64,000 nt of DNA from Allantophomopsis cytisporea (lineage: Eukaryota; Ascomycota; Leotiomycetes; Phacidiales; Phacidiaceae). Under the pieces are notes generated by a model. That model was not told where the DNA came from, searched no databases, and saw only the letters and a program-made list of their open reading frames with translations. Shown here piece after piece: positions 34,301 through 44,114 of this stretch. The position numbers and the translations under genes are program-made. Position 1 is the stretch's first letter. Each line of letters opens with the position of its first letter. Location: NCBI GenBank assembly GCA_024752435.1, contig CP103037.1, forward strand, positions 1,612,001-1,676,000, given 5' to 3'.

Positions 34301-34810
34301 TGTGGGAATTGTGAGATTATAAGCATGGCTATTTGTCTATGGCCCATACCCCGCCCGCGCCCAGACTATGTCCCTCTACAGTAAGTCAAGTCTCTTTTCT
34401 CACTCATGCCTTGACCATCCAAGTATGGTCTTTGGTGAGGATGTGGGGATTCACCATTTGCGCTACGTGGTCCTCATTTTATATGTACTTGTACTATCAT
34501 CGCTCATATTCCCTTGGGTATTGTGCTTGTTCTTCCATATCCTACTCAAACGTCCTTGTTTGTATTCCTCTCTTTATTCTTGCTTTCCGTTTTGTTACTC
34601 CATTCTTGTTTCTAGCAATACCGCTCGTTATCTTTTCCACTACTATCGAATACCTGTTGCGCGAAGTCGACATATTTCTGTATATTGAATATGCAAGCTT
34701 GATAGCATTATTGCGGCCAAGCACAACGATCGCCGTACTCGGCTTCAACGTCAGATTAGGAACATAAAATACCCTCTGTGATAATACTACAAGCACTCGA
34801 AGCCGTCAAC
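31397..34810. other. 3.4-kb gap without a supported gene
   Basis: The longest gap in the window. It is AT-rich at 31,400-33,100, has an imperfect 100-bp repeat near 32 kb, and short overlapping open frames on both strands at 33.2-34.2 kb. Some of these look protein-like: minus strand around 33,490-33,700 contains GTLLGIPELFDAIPPPEKL, and plus strand near 33,930-34,110 contains GINFHPCSYPHKTLF. None has a start, joins or a known family. The last 450 b are very pyrimidine-rich and probably form the promoter/leader of the GH76 gene. Confidence 0.4.
31930..32110. repeat. Imperfect direct repeat, period about 100 b
   Basis: AGTCACTTGTAT occurs at 31,932 and 32,032. In both copies it is followed by AGGTGAAC and then a GTTACC/GTTAACC element. 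The copies are otherwise diverged. Confidence 0.4.
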
Positions 34811-36290
34811 ATGAAGGTCTCTTGGATGTTGGCACTTCCATTATGGATCCAAATTACAGTCGCCATTGATCTGGACACGAGCTCAGAAGGTATAGCAACT
34901 AATTTTTCTTTGCTTATTCCTGATATAATGAATCGCATCTGACCTTGATGTTCTAAGAATCTATAAAAAGCGCAGCAAGCACAATAGCCTACGGCATGAT
35001 GAAGTACTACACCGGAAACCGTACTGGTGATGTGCCCGGTAACCTTCCAGATCCTTATTATTGGTGGGAAGCAGGAGCATTTTTCGGCGCTATGGTGGAA
35101 TACTGGTATTACACGAACGATACCACATACAACGATGAAGTCGAGGCGGCAATTCTCCACCAAGTCGGCGATGATGAGGACTTTATGCCCACCAACCAAA
35201 CAAAAACAGAAGGAAACGATGATCAAGCTTTCTGGGGTATGACAGCTATGACGGCGGCGGAGACCAACTTCCAAAATCCTCCATCGGATTCACCGCAATG
35301 GTTGGCTCTGGCGCAAGGAGTGTTCAATGACATGGCTACGAGATGGGATACTTCAACTTGCGGAGGAGGTCTCAGGTGGCAAATCTTTACCTTCAACAGT
35401 GGATACAATTATAAAAACAGTATTGCCAACGGGGGCCTTTTCAATTTAGGAGCACGACTTGCTGTCTACACGGCCAACGCCACGTATGCCGACTGGGCGG
35501 AGAAGACATGGGACTGGATGGAAAGCGTAGGCCTCATGGGTTCCGACTACTCCGTTTATGACGGAACTTCCGACACCACCAACTGTAGTACCCTCGACAC
35601 AATTCAATGGACCTACAACGCTGGAATATACCTTATGGGGGCAGCAGCAATGTATAACTATGTAAGCACATCTCCCTTCTCCCTTCTCCCTAACTCTCAT
35701 CAAAGCCCATCTAACCTAATCAGACAAGCGGTTCAGAGATCTGGAGAACACGCACAGAGGGCGTCCTTAATGCCTCTGAGGTCTTTTTCAAAGATGGTAT
35801 TATGTACGAGCGCGCTTGCGAAACGAACAGCCTCTGTGACACCGACCAACTCTCCTTCAAAGCCTATTTCTCGCGCTGGTTGACCGCTACTACGCGACTG
35901 GCGCCCTTCACTGAATCGCGCATCATGCCGCTGCTTAACACGTCCGCGCAGGCCGCAGCCCAGCAATGTGATGGCGGCACTGACGGCGTCACCTGCGGTT
36001 TTTCCTGGCTTCAAAATTCTACGTGGGATGGCACTTATGGTGTCGGTCAGCAGATGGGGGCCCTGGAAGTCATTCAAGGTTTGCTGGTAAAGCAGGCTTC
36101 TGGAACAGTCACAAATAGCACTGGTGGTACTAGTGTAGGTAATTCGGCGGCTGGTGCAGGTAGCTCGAGTTCGACGGTCAAGACACAGACTACTACTATC
36201 ACCACTGCGGATCGGGTTGGGGCGGGTATTTTGACGGTTTTTACTGTGGTTACCGTTGTGGGTGGGGCTGCGTTTATGATTATGAATTAG
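34811..36290 (+). CDS. DCW1: GPI-anchored GH76 endo-1,6-alpha-mannosidase (Dfg5/Dcw1 family)
   Basis: Three exons, 34811..34889, 34958..35661 and 35724..36290, encode 449 aa. The N-terminus MKVSWMLALPLWIQITVA is a signal peptide. The GH76 core has YYWWEAGAFFG, the catalytic aspartate pair D114-D115 in GNDDQAFWG, NGGLFNLGARL and WTYNAGIYLMGAA. Several Asn-X-Ser/Thr sites are present. The C-terminus has a Ser/Thr-rich stretch and ends in a hydrophobic segment (ILTVFTVVTVVGGAAFMIM), as expected for GPI attachment. By family knowledge Dfg5/Dcw1 act at the plasma membrane or wall, cross-linking GPI mannoproteins to wall glucan. Symbol denotes the family; DFG5 is equally possible. Confidence 0.92.
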
Positions 36291-37510
36291 CTTGGCTGGT
36301 TGGGGGCGTTTGGTTTATCTGTCTTGCAGTTTTGTCGACTATATCATTTATTTACATGATCGATTAAGACAAATTTAAAACACTACTTGAAATTTTTGGC
36401 GGCTGTGATCGAAATTGATAGTTACCATGAAAAGCTCTACATATCGATTCTACTGCTAGATATATGCACCGCATTTCTGAGAGCTATCTTCTCCTTCACA
36501 TAAAACGGCCTTTATCCAGTTTCCCATCTTTTGGAGAGTCAGGCTCGTTGCAACGATCCACCTTTATCCTACAGGAGCTAGACTGGGGCATCTACATAGA
36601 GTACTTGCTCTTTGTCATCCCCTCAAGTTTAGTTGATGACAAAGGCGTCAGTGGCGACGAAAATGTTGACATCAATAATGAGAAGCATGTAATGAATGCA
36701 GGATATATTGCGATATGTGGCAAAGTCCACAAGACCGAACAACGTATCAAATGTAGTTAGGAGAATAATGCCCTCTCTTCTTGGAGGACAGCCTTCATCC
36801 TCTTCCACCTTATATAGTCCCGATCTCCACACACCCTTGCATACAAGAATCTAACTGTCACTTCAGTCAGAGATAGAAAAGAAATATATCAGTGCTCGAA
36901 TCAAGCAGATTTTCTATTCGCTACTATTCTGGCCAATATACAGAGCCTCTGATTACGACGCTGGAATGCCTTGAAGTCCTTTTGCATCTCAAATAGCTTT
37001 TTGAGGGGGTCAGGACTTTTCTCCTATATTAATGCTTATCATCTAACAAGCTCTGGATTTTACCAAGAGCGGCGATGTGGTAAAGATTACGACAATTATG
37101 AGAAAGCCGTACATGGTTTGATATAATATTGGTCGTTGCAGTACATTACCTTACCTGACCTTACTTACTCCTTCTTCGCAATTGTGGTGCCTGATTATGC
37201 CTTAATACTTGGCCGAGGGCCCGACACCAACTTTCTCTCCCCTGTACTTCGTCATCGCACCTACGGTACCCCAGCAATACTGTGCCAGCTAGTTTGGCCT
37301 GTGATAGCCACAGTCTGGAGAACGCTTGGTAGATGATCAACGTCGAACACACGCTTCATCGATATGATCTACCCGACTGTTGCAATACTTTATTTTGTAT
37401 TTCAACAGCGAGGAACGCAGGATATGACCGTTTTGTCGCCGAATACCGTTGCATCTGAACTGATATCATCATCTTACTAGAATGACTTAAATGTTCAAAA
37501 GATAGCAATC
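36291..37510. other. Intergenic region
   Basis: 1.2 kb between two plus-strand genes, holding a 3' UTR and then the promoter of the peroxin gene. A few short overlapping open frames have no family. Nothing else is visible. Confidence 0.4.
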
Positions 37511-39073
37511 ATGGACGAATACACCGCTGACTCCTTTGTCAACCGTGACGATCCCATTCCCCTTATTGTGTTCGATCCCGAAGATGAGCTCTCAGATGAA
37601 ACCAATGACGGTAGCGCATCGGTCAAGGTGAAAGAAGGGAAGAGGGAACGATTACGGAAGCATCTGTCAAGCAAGAATATTAAAGAAAAGGTCGATAAAG
37701 CTCATGAGGCTGGTTCTAGCATGCAAGACCGATTGCTTGAAAAGTAAGTTTAGCATTATATTAACTTAGTCTCTCTTTTGTATACATATCATAAACTGAC
37801 ACGTCCCAGACTTCTTCAACAAGTCATACCTGTGGAGGATCTCAGCAAAAATCGCGAACATGGCCGTTCAAGTAGCCCATCACCGAACTTTGTTGAGCGG
37901 CCAAACTTCAACATCACTACCATGTCACAGAACTTCCGGCGGTTCAACGCTCGCATTGGAGTTGTCTTTGTATTCGAGAACCGTATGGTGAAGCTGCTCA
38001 GCTGGAGGACGAAATCCCACACACTGTCATTCTTAGCTGTATACAGTTTCGTCTGCCTCGATCCTTATATCCTCTCAGTCCTACCGCTAGTAACGCTTCT
38101 ACTTGCTCTCTTCATACCATCATTTATCGCCCGTCATCCCGCAGCCCCAACATCCATATCGTCAAATTCTTTCCAGTACTCCACCAGTGGTCCTCCTATA
38201 GCCCCAGCACCCACGGTTCGCCCCGTTAAAGAATTAAGCAAAGACTTCTTCCGCAATATGCGGGATCTTCAGAACAGCATGGAGGACTTCTCGCGCTTAC
38301 ACGACAAAATCATCTCCCTCGTAGCACCCCCAGCTAATTTCAGCAACGAAGCCCTCTCCTCAACCCTCTTCCTAATCCTCTTCGTCCTCTCTAGTCTTAT
38401 GTTCATAGCTTCCTCCCTCCTTCCCTGGCGCATCATCTTCCTTGTGACTGGCTGGACCGTGACATTTCTAGGCCACCCACGAATCCAGAAGAAGATGATG
38501 CGTACGCATCGAGAATATATAGCGCCACGAGAAGCCGAAGCCAAGTCCTGGTTGGATGCATGGATAGCCCACGACATCATCCTAGATTCCGCACCGGAGA
38601 CGCGTGAAGTCGAGATCTTTGAGCTGCAGAAGCTCGCACCGTCCGCCGAATGGGAGCCCTGGCTGTTCTCGACGTCGCCATACGATCCCATGGCCGCGGC
38701 ACGTATAGCCGGCGAACGGCCAAAGGGAACACGTTTCTTCGAGGACGTGCAGGCGCCGCGTGGCTGGGAATGGGACGAGAAGAAGTGGACGCTGGATCTG
38801 TGGAGTCGGGAGTGGGTTGAGGAGCGTATCATCACTGGCGTGGAGATTGAAACGGAGGGTGAGAGGTGGGTTTACGATTTGGATTACGAGAATAATGACG
38901 GCGTTGGCCTTCATGAGTATCCCACTAAGGCTACGGCCAGGAAGGTTGGACCGAGTTGGGAGGAGGGCTCGGATGCTGGGAGTATCAGTGGTGGGAAGCG
39001 CGGCATTTGGAGGCGGAGACGCTGGACGAGGATCGTGAGGCGGAAGAGGATTGTTGTGGCGCCTGATGCTTGA
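37511..39073 (+). CDS. PEX28-32 family peroxisomal membrane protein (dysferlin-domain peroxin)
   Basis: Two exons, 37511..37743 and 37810..39073, encode 498 aa. The N-terminus is acidic and polar; two hydrophobic regions follow at about 158-185 (PYILSVLPLVTLLLALFIPSF) and 262-292 (LFLILFVLSSLMFIASSLLPW). A dysferlin-like C-terminal half contains FELQKLAPSAEWEPWLFS, GWEWDEKKWTLDLWSREWV and RWVYDLDY. The repeated WEWD..W and WVYD elements are DysF-type motifs. Members (Pex23/24/28-32 groups) are ER or peroxisome membrane proteins controlling peroxisome number and contact sites. The paralog cannot be named from the sequence alone; the layout favours the Pex24/28/29 or Pex23/30-32 side equally. 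Confidence 0.85.
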
Positions 39074-39341
39074 GTGGTGGGATTGAACACTACATGCTTG
39101 ATCTAGCATGCTACCAAGAAGTAATATATGGACTAATATCTTGCTGTGACTACGGTCTTGTTCGGTTTATCTTGCAAGTGTGAGCACAGCTTAAAATGCC
39201 TGGCTAAACATGCCCCTCATAGTATTTTGATGAGCAAGCCTTCCGGGTGTGGGAAGTGTTTCCTAATCAATATGACTTCTTGATGGTATATAAACCTCAC
39301 AGTTGTGTAGCGTACTAGCTCATCTCAACATGATCTGTAGG

Positions 39342-40010
39342 TTACAAGTTGCTTCTGTGCCGTTGAAAAGCTTCCTTGACAGAACCTCCTGCCTCTACAT
39401 CTTCCTTCACCTTATCATCAGCCCCCACGATCTTCGGTAATAAGTCTACCACTCGAGTGACCTCTTTCTGAGGAATAACAACTACTCCATTCTCGTCACA
39501 GAACACAGTATCTCCAGAATTAACCTCCACGCCTTCTACTGTAATAGCCGTATTGATAGCCCAAGGCTTCGATTCTGCCCCAGCACCTACTGTAGAAGTC
39601 CCTTTCGCCCAGATAGGCAGATTTGTAGCTTCCAGCTCTTTGAGGTCCCTAACCCGCCCATTAACGATAACTCCCACAACGCCAAGCTTGGCCATTCGTA
39701 GAGCCATTATGCCTCCGAGAACAGCATTTCTCTGTCCAAATGGTTGCGAGATAATTATAATAGTGGAAGGGGTAGTGAGATCTACCCAGTGAAACTCCTT
39801 AGGGATATTACTCGGCGTGTAACTGCTTGTATCTCCTGACTTTGGCACGAAGAGAACTGTAGAGGCTAGCGCTATCAGGGGTTGAGACGGGAAGGAAGTG
39901 TATGGCTTCATATCTGCTAGATATCCGGCATAGGGTACACCGAGCTTAAGAAGAGCGTCCGAGATGTCGCATGCAGTGTATGAGTATAATTCTTTCGGCA
40001 TTGAAGTCAT
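39342..40010 (-). CDS. RraA / 4-hydroxy-4-methyl-2-oxoglutarate aldolase-like protein
   Basis: A single exon encodes 222 aa from ATG 40010; the open frame extends upstream but only with a TTG, so ATG 40010 (or 40001) is chosen. The RraA-fold signature is visible: SYTACDISDALLKLG at the start, NAVLGGIMALRMAKLGVVGVIVNGRVRDLKEL with the G-x-R-D metal/substrate loop, PIWAKGTSTVG, and a GDTVFCDENGVVVIP stretch near the end. Enzyme members cleave HMG or oxaloacetate; bacterial RraA inhibits RNase E, which fungi lack. The D (in GRVRD) and E/D of DENG needed for metal binding are kept, so an aldolase or decarboxylase activity is plausible. Substrate unknown. Confidence 0.87.
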   Translation of the reverse strand: MTSMPKELYSYTACDISDALLKLGVPYAGYLADMKPYTSFPSQPLIALASTVLFVPKSGDTSSYTPSNIPKEFHWVDLTTPSTIIIISQPFGQRNAVLGGIMALRMAKLGVVGVIVNGRVRDLKELEATNLPIWAKGTSTVGAGAESKPWAINTAITVEGVEVNSGDTVFCDENGVVVIPQKEVTRVVDLLPKIVGADDKVKEDVEAGGSVKEAFQRHRSNL

Positions 40011-40819
40011 CTTAGAGATTGAGGAACTGCGCAATTGAAAGTATAGTCTAACTGGAAACAGCAGAGATATGAGAATACTCGATGATGTATTTGTACTTTG
40101 CAAAAACTATAAAGCCTGTAAATCAGTCGAAATCCCCCCGCATCGGCTCTTCCACCATTAGGAGGATTAGGACGTCGCGTGTCTCTCGCGCCTGCACGGA
40201 AAATGGTGGGGGAAGATAGCCGCGCGAACCAAAGCGTTGGAGGTCAAATGAGTCAAATACGAACCAAAAATAGCTCAAATACAGAGCAAAATACGGAGCT
40301 TGATACAATATGATTGTGCTATTAGAGCGACGCTTACCCTCGTCAGCGCGAATAAATGAGAAGGATAAATATTGATATTGCAAGAAATGGAAGTCGCCGC
40401 TGGCTTGTCCGAAACACTGGTTTTTCTTTCTTTTTTTGTCTTCATTTTTCGATTTTTTAAGACGTGAGATATCACGATACAGCTTCGTTTTGCTGCAAAA
40501 TTCAAGTCATGTAGTTTAGTTTGTAGATGTTGCATCCAGATCAAGGCAAGTTCTTGTCGCTGTCAAAACACGACCCATCATAAGAAGTAAAGTGCATTCA
40601 AGAGCCAAAGTCCGGCAATTGAGGTACCCATCCTGTATTGGAAGACCAACGCCTACCTCACACAAATCCAAATATCATAATGTCGTCGTATTCCCCCCTC
40701 CTGTCTTCCTTACCATCAGCAGGTTTCACTAACGGGTCGCCTTTCTTTGAGCAAAGCTCCAGAAACCCCAGAGTCCCCCTGGCAAACCACCACACAACTC
40801 GATCCCTCTACCAACAAAG
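40011..40819. promoter_or_regulatory. Divergent promoter region
   Basis: 809 bases between the RraA-like gene (-) and the secreted-protein gene (+). An open frame at 40,638-40,874 overlaps the next gene's start in another frame and is a likely shadow. No named site was seen. Confidence 0.35.
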
Positions 40820-41494
40820 ATGCACCATCAACGACTTCTCCCCCAGCTCACCACCCTCTTCCTCCTCCTCCTAACTCCCGCCCTAACCTTCCCGCCAATA
40901 ACGCCGACAATCGGCGAGCGCTACACGCTCCTTCTCGCCCTCCTCAGCCGTTCCCAAACACGTCTCTTCATTCCCCTCTTGGGCCTAAACCAACACGGCC
41001 TAAACGAAACACCAATCTACAGCCTGCCTCTAAACACTCTCACCCTCTACCCGCCCCGCCAATCCTCCAACACGGGCGCCATGTCGCCCGAACCGATGAC
41101 GAACTCTACGCTCATCCTCTCGTCTGACCAGCTTATAGTGCTGTGCCCGTCCATCATCACCGAGCCCATCTATCCCTACCTCATCTCGTGCAGCGTGCTG
41201 GAGCACCGTATGCGGGCGTATTTCCTGCACTTGGAGCGGCATGCTTATCGTATTGGGATGTCGAGGACGGACTTTGAGACTGGGAGCCATATGTTGGACA
41301 AAAATTATGTGAATTGTTTGGAGAGGGGGAAGGGTGGGGGGTGGAGGTGTAAGGGGGTGAAGCCGCCGGGTGAGAATGATGAAGATTGGGATGAGGATCC
41401 TAATGCGCTGGAGAGCGAGGATGTTATTTGGACGAGGTTAGTGCAGACGCTTGGGGGGGACGAGGGGTGGAATGGGCATGGATTTGATCATTGA
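40820..41494 (+). CDS. Predicted secreted protein of unknown family
   Basis: A single exon encodes 224 aa. The first 25 residues form a classical signal peptide: a basic start (MHHQRLL), a hydrophobic core (TTLFLLLLTPALTF) and a likely cleavage just after. Two N-glycosylation sites (NETP and NSTL, the first disfavoured by Pro) follow. Mature Cys residues are few (CPS, SCS, NCL, RCK), which could form two disulfides. The C-terminal third is Gly-rich, then strongly acidic (GENDEDWDEDPNALESEDV). No known domain is recognised. GC content and T/C-rich codons at the start differ from neighbours, which fits a leader-like bias. It could be an effector-like or wall-associated protein, but this is inference only. 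Confidence 0.65.
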   Translation: MHHQRLLPQLTTLFLLLLTPALTFPPITPTIGERYTLLLALLSRSQTRLFIPLLGLNQHGLNETPIYSLPLNTLTLYPPRQSSNTGAMSPEPMTNSTLILSSDQLIVLCPSIITEPIYPYLISCSVLEHRMRAYFLHLERHAYRIGMSRTDFETGSHMLDKNYVNCLERGKGGGWRCKGVKPPGENDEDWDEDPNALESEDVIWTRLVQTLGGDEGWNGHGFDH

Positions 41495-41727
41495 AGGGAC
41501 TTTGTGTAGGGAATTAGGATTCGTGTGAATTTCTGTAAGATTTGTGGATTTTTGTGATTAGCTATTCGCTATTAGCTGTCTAACTAAATCATTGAGTCCG
41601 TTAACCACACATAATCTATCGTTAAAGATAGAGGGGGGATGGGGAATATGTAAAGTAAATCAGAAAAAACGCCCTGCTGTTTTGGTATCCTAGCAACCTC
41701 TTTGAAACCCAAGCTCTTTCACTTTGT

Positions 41728-43029
41728 TTAAACCCGCGATCTCTTCTTTGCTGGTTGCTCTTCTTCGTCACTGCTATCGTCTAAGCCATCACCTCTAGCC
41801 TGTGCAAGCAACTCGTTCAAATCTGCTGCCTCTTCATCATCACTCTCAAAGTCGGCATCGGAGAGGGCATCTTGCTCTTGGGCTTGAGCTATCAGGAATT
41901 AGGTCACATCTCTCACAACACACTATTCTAGGGAACAACTTACTGAAATACTTGATGGCGCCTGGCCACAGGTCCTCGCTGAAAGCATGTGCCAAATCAT
42001 CACCATCAGGGAAGATCTCAAGCTCCATACTAGACTCTAAGTCCTCATCGCGAACCTCTTCAGGCACCTCGACCTTCTCGCCAGCCTTTCGTTTCTCCCT
42101 GTACTCGCGCTCCTTGACATGTGCCTCCTCGCTCTCCTGAGCACTAACTTTAGGACCAATAAATCCGAACCAAGCAAAGAAACTAAGTGCCCCCATTCCT
42201 GTGTTCTCGATCTTCCTTAACAGTACCTTCTGCGCCTCATTCAATTCTCTTTCTCCATCATCATTGCGCTTCTCAGATGGCTTCGACTCATACGCGGCAA
42301 TCACCAGATCGAGCAGGCCGTCGGTCAAATCCTTGCCCTTCTTCCAATTGATGTGCACGGGCTCGGACACGAGGCCACTCCAGCCGTTGGATGCCTTGCG
42401 GTACCAGAACTTCTTCTCCAGGGTTGTGTCGGAGAAATACTCATTTTCACTGAAGGTAAAGGTGATCGCGATGGAGCGAGGATCACCGGTTGGTAGCTCG
42501 AAATGCGAAACCGAGAGCGAAGTCAGGGAGGAGAGGAGGAGGGCGGAGTCCGAAGGCTGGATATATTGATCGATATCTGGAGGTGCTTGTTCGAGGACTA
42601 GCGGCCAGAAATTTGGGATCTGCGCGACAGTCTTTTGGCGGACTTCATAGAGAGGGTGCGTTAATTCGACTTGCTTGCGGACTGTGGGTGGAGGTTAGTT
42701 ATTGTAATCACTCATAAAAATTTTGTGATTATCGATCTTCGAATGTCGCATCGTTGGCGATGCAATTACCAAATTTGGGAATGTGTATAGGTATGACGTG
42801 TGATGCGATTGTGAGAATGTGAAAATTGATTAGATTTGACAATGTCGAATAGCGTCCGTTTGAGGTCGATTCTGAAGTTGAAAATGCGATTGTGCAGAGA
42901 GTGGAGAAGAGCAAAAGGAAAAGAAATAAAGAAGAACATACTGATTTCCGTCTCGACCAACTCGAATTCCTTTTCAATGTCGGCGAGGTCCTCGTAGGAA
43001 ACGGGTGTATCTTCTAATGCGGCGGCCAT
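41728..43029 (-). CDS. NAP-family histone chaperone (SET/Vps75-like)
   Basis: Three exons, complement(41728..41888, 41944..42681, 42942..43029), encode 328 aa; the first intron is long for this window (260 nt). Exon 1 ends in a helix (EDLADIEKEFELVETEI) that continues as RKQVELTHPLYEVRQKTV, the long dimerisation helix of the NAP fold. IPNFWPLVLEQAP, SISITFTF-like strands, FWYRKASNG and a WFGFIGP segment complete the earmuff domain. The C-terminus is acidic (DSSDEEEQ) and ends with a basic KKRSRV, a possible nuclear signal. The arrangement is closest to SET/Vps75 rather than Nap1. It should bind H3-H4 or H2A-H2B in the nucleus. Confidence 0.88.
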
Positions 43030-44114
43030 AGCTGCTGTAGTGAAAGCAAATCTTTGGATCATTCCTCCTCGAACTGAAGCGCAGATGGATTTTTTTTTTT
43101 ATGTACTTGACGCGCTGGGCGGTGAGTTTAGTTTGCTCCGAAAATTTTCCTCTTATGTCTTTCCACCTTTCTCGAAACTTTTGCGGTTTGGTGTCGTTGG
43201 CAGATTGCTGGTTCCTGGTTTGAGGGGCGAATTGCCAGCTGGAGGTTTGGTTGGTTGGGGGAGGGCAGTTGGTGGTTTGTGCAGGAGCGTGCGCGTAGAT
43301 GATAGTCGAAGTTGTGACGCAGTGTGATGATTGTTGTACCTGATTTCGGAAGAACAGGTAATGGAGGCCCGAGATGTAGATGAGATGAGATGAGATGATT
43401 GAAATAGAATTAAGTTGTCAAGAATGGATGAGAAGAGGACGAGCGAAGAACAGATTCATATATTCAGGTATTCTGTCTGGAAGTAGTAAGTAAGGACTAC
43501 GTAAGTGAGTGAGTGAAGGAAAGTCGGTCCTTCGTGAGATTCATGACGATAAGCTATAGATATGTATGATTGAGAATGAGGAGTGAGTGAGTGAGTGAAG
43601 TGAGTGAGTGGTAAGTGGATGGAGATTCTATGAAAATGTCACTACACTCTCTCAATTGGCGTACGGCTCGAGACGAGGCTGTCACTCCTTCACTCTAGCT
43701 TGCACGCCGTGGCACTGGTCAAGTCTTGGCAAAAAGTGAAATAATCCGTGTCGTCTGATTTGCTGATTCTGTTGTATTTGTCGAATGCACATTTACTCCG
43801 TATTATTGCATATGTTTTGCATATATTTGTTGTCAGTGACGTGCTTTTCGGTCTTACAACCAAGAAAGAACTTCCAGTCTTCTAGGATTACGAGTATTGA
43901 AAGGATCAGCCGTCTCAAGGAATAAACCCATCACATCAAACGCATGCAAGGGAAGATACCTCTACAAATAATGAGCATGTGAATTTCCAAACTCATACTA
44001 CAAAAGTCATAATCAAAACCAAACACCAAAACACTTGCGAATCGTTTCTGTCCTCCATCACAGAAGCGTCTCAACCTAGAAGCCAAACATAATACGCTCT
44101 CCGTCCTAATAATT
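43030..44114. other. Intergenic region with microsatellites
   Basis: 1.1 kb upstream of the histone chaperone gene and downstream of the zinc-finger gene. It has a T-run near 43,090, a GATGA repeat at 43,379-43,398 and a GTGA repeat at 43,581-43,611. No gene seen. Confidence 0.5.
43379..43611. repeat. GATGA and GTGA microsatellites
   Basis: Two short tandem tracts: GATGA units at 43,379-43,398 and interrupted GTGA units at 43,581-43,611, with more TAAGTGAGTGAG-like sequence at 43,500-43,515 between them. Confidence 0.75.

Noticed and set aside
34333..34767. 144-aa hydrophobic open frame upstream of the GH76 gene
   Set aside because: The hydrophobicity reflects a pyrimidine-rich promoter/leader tract; two other frames there are equally open.
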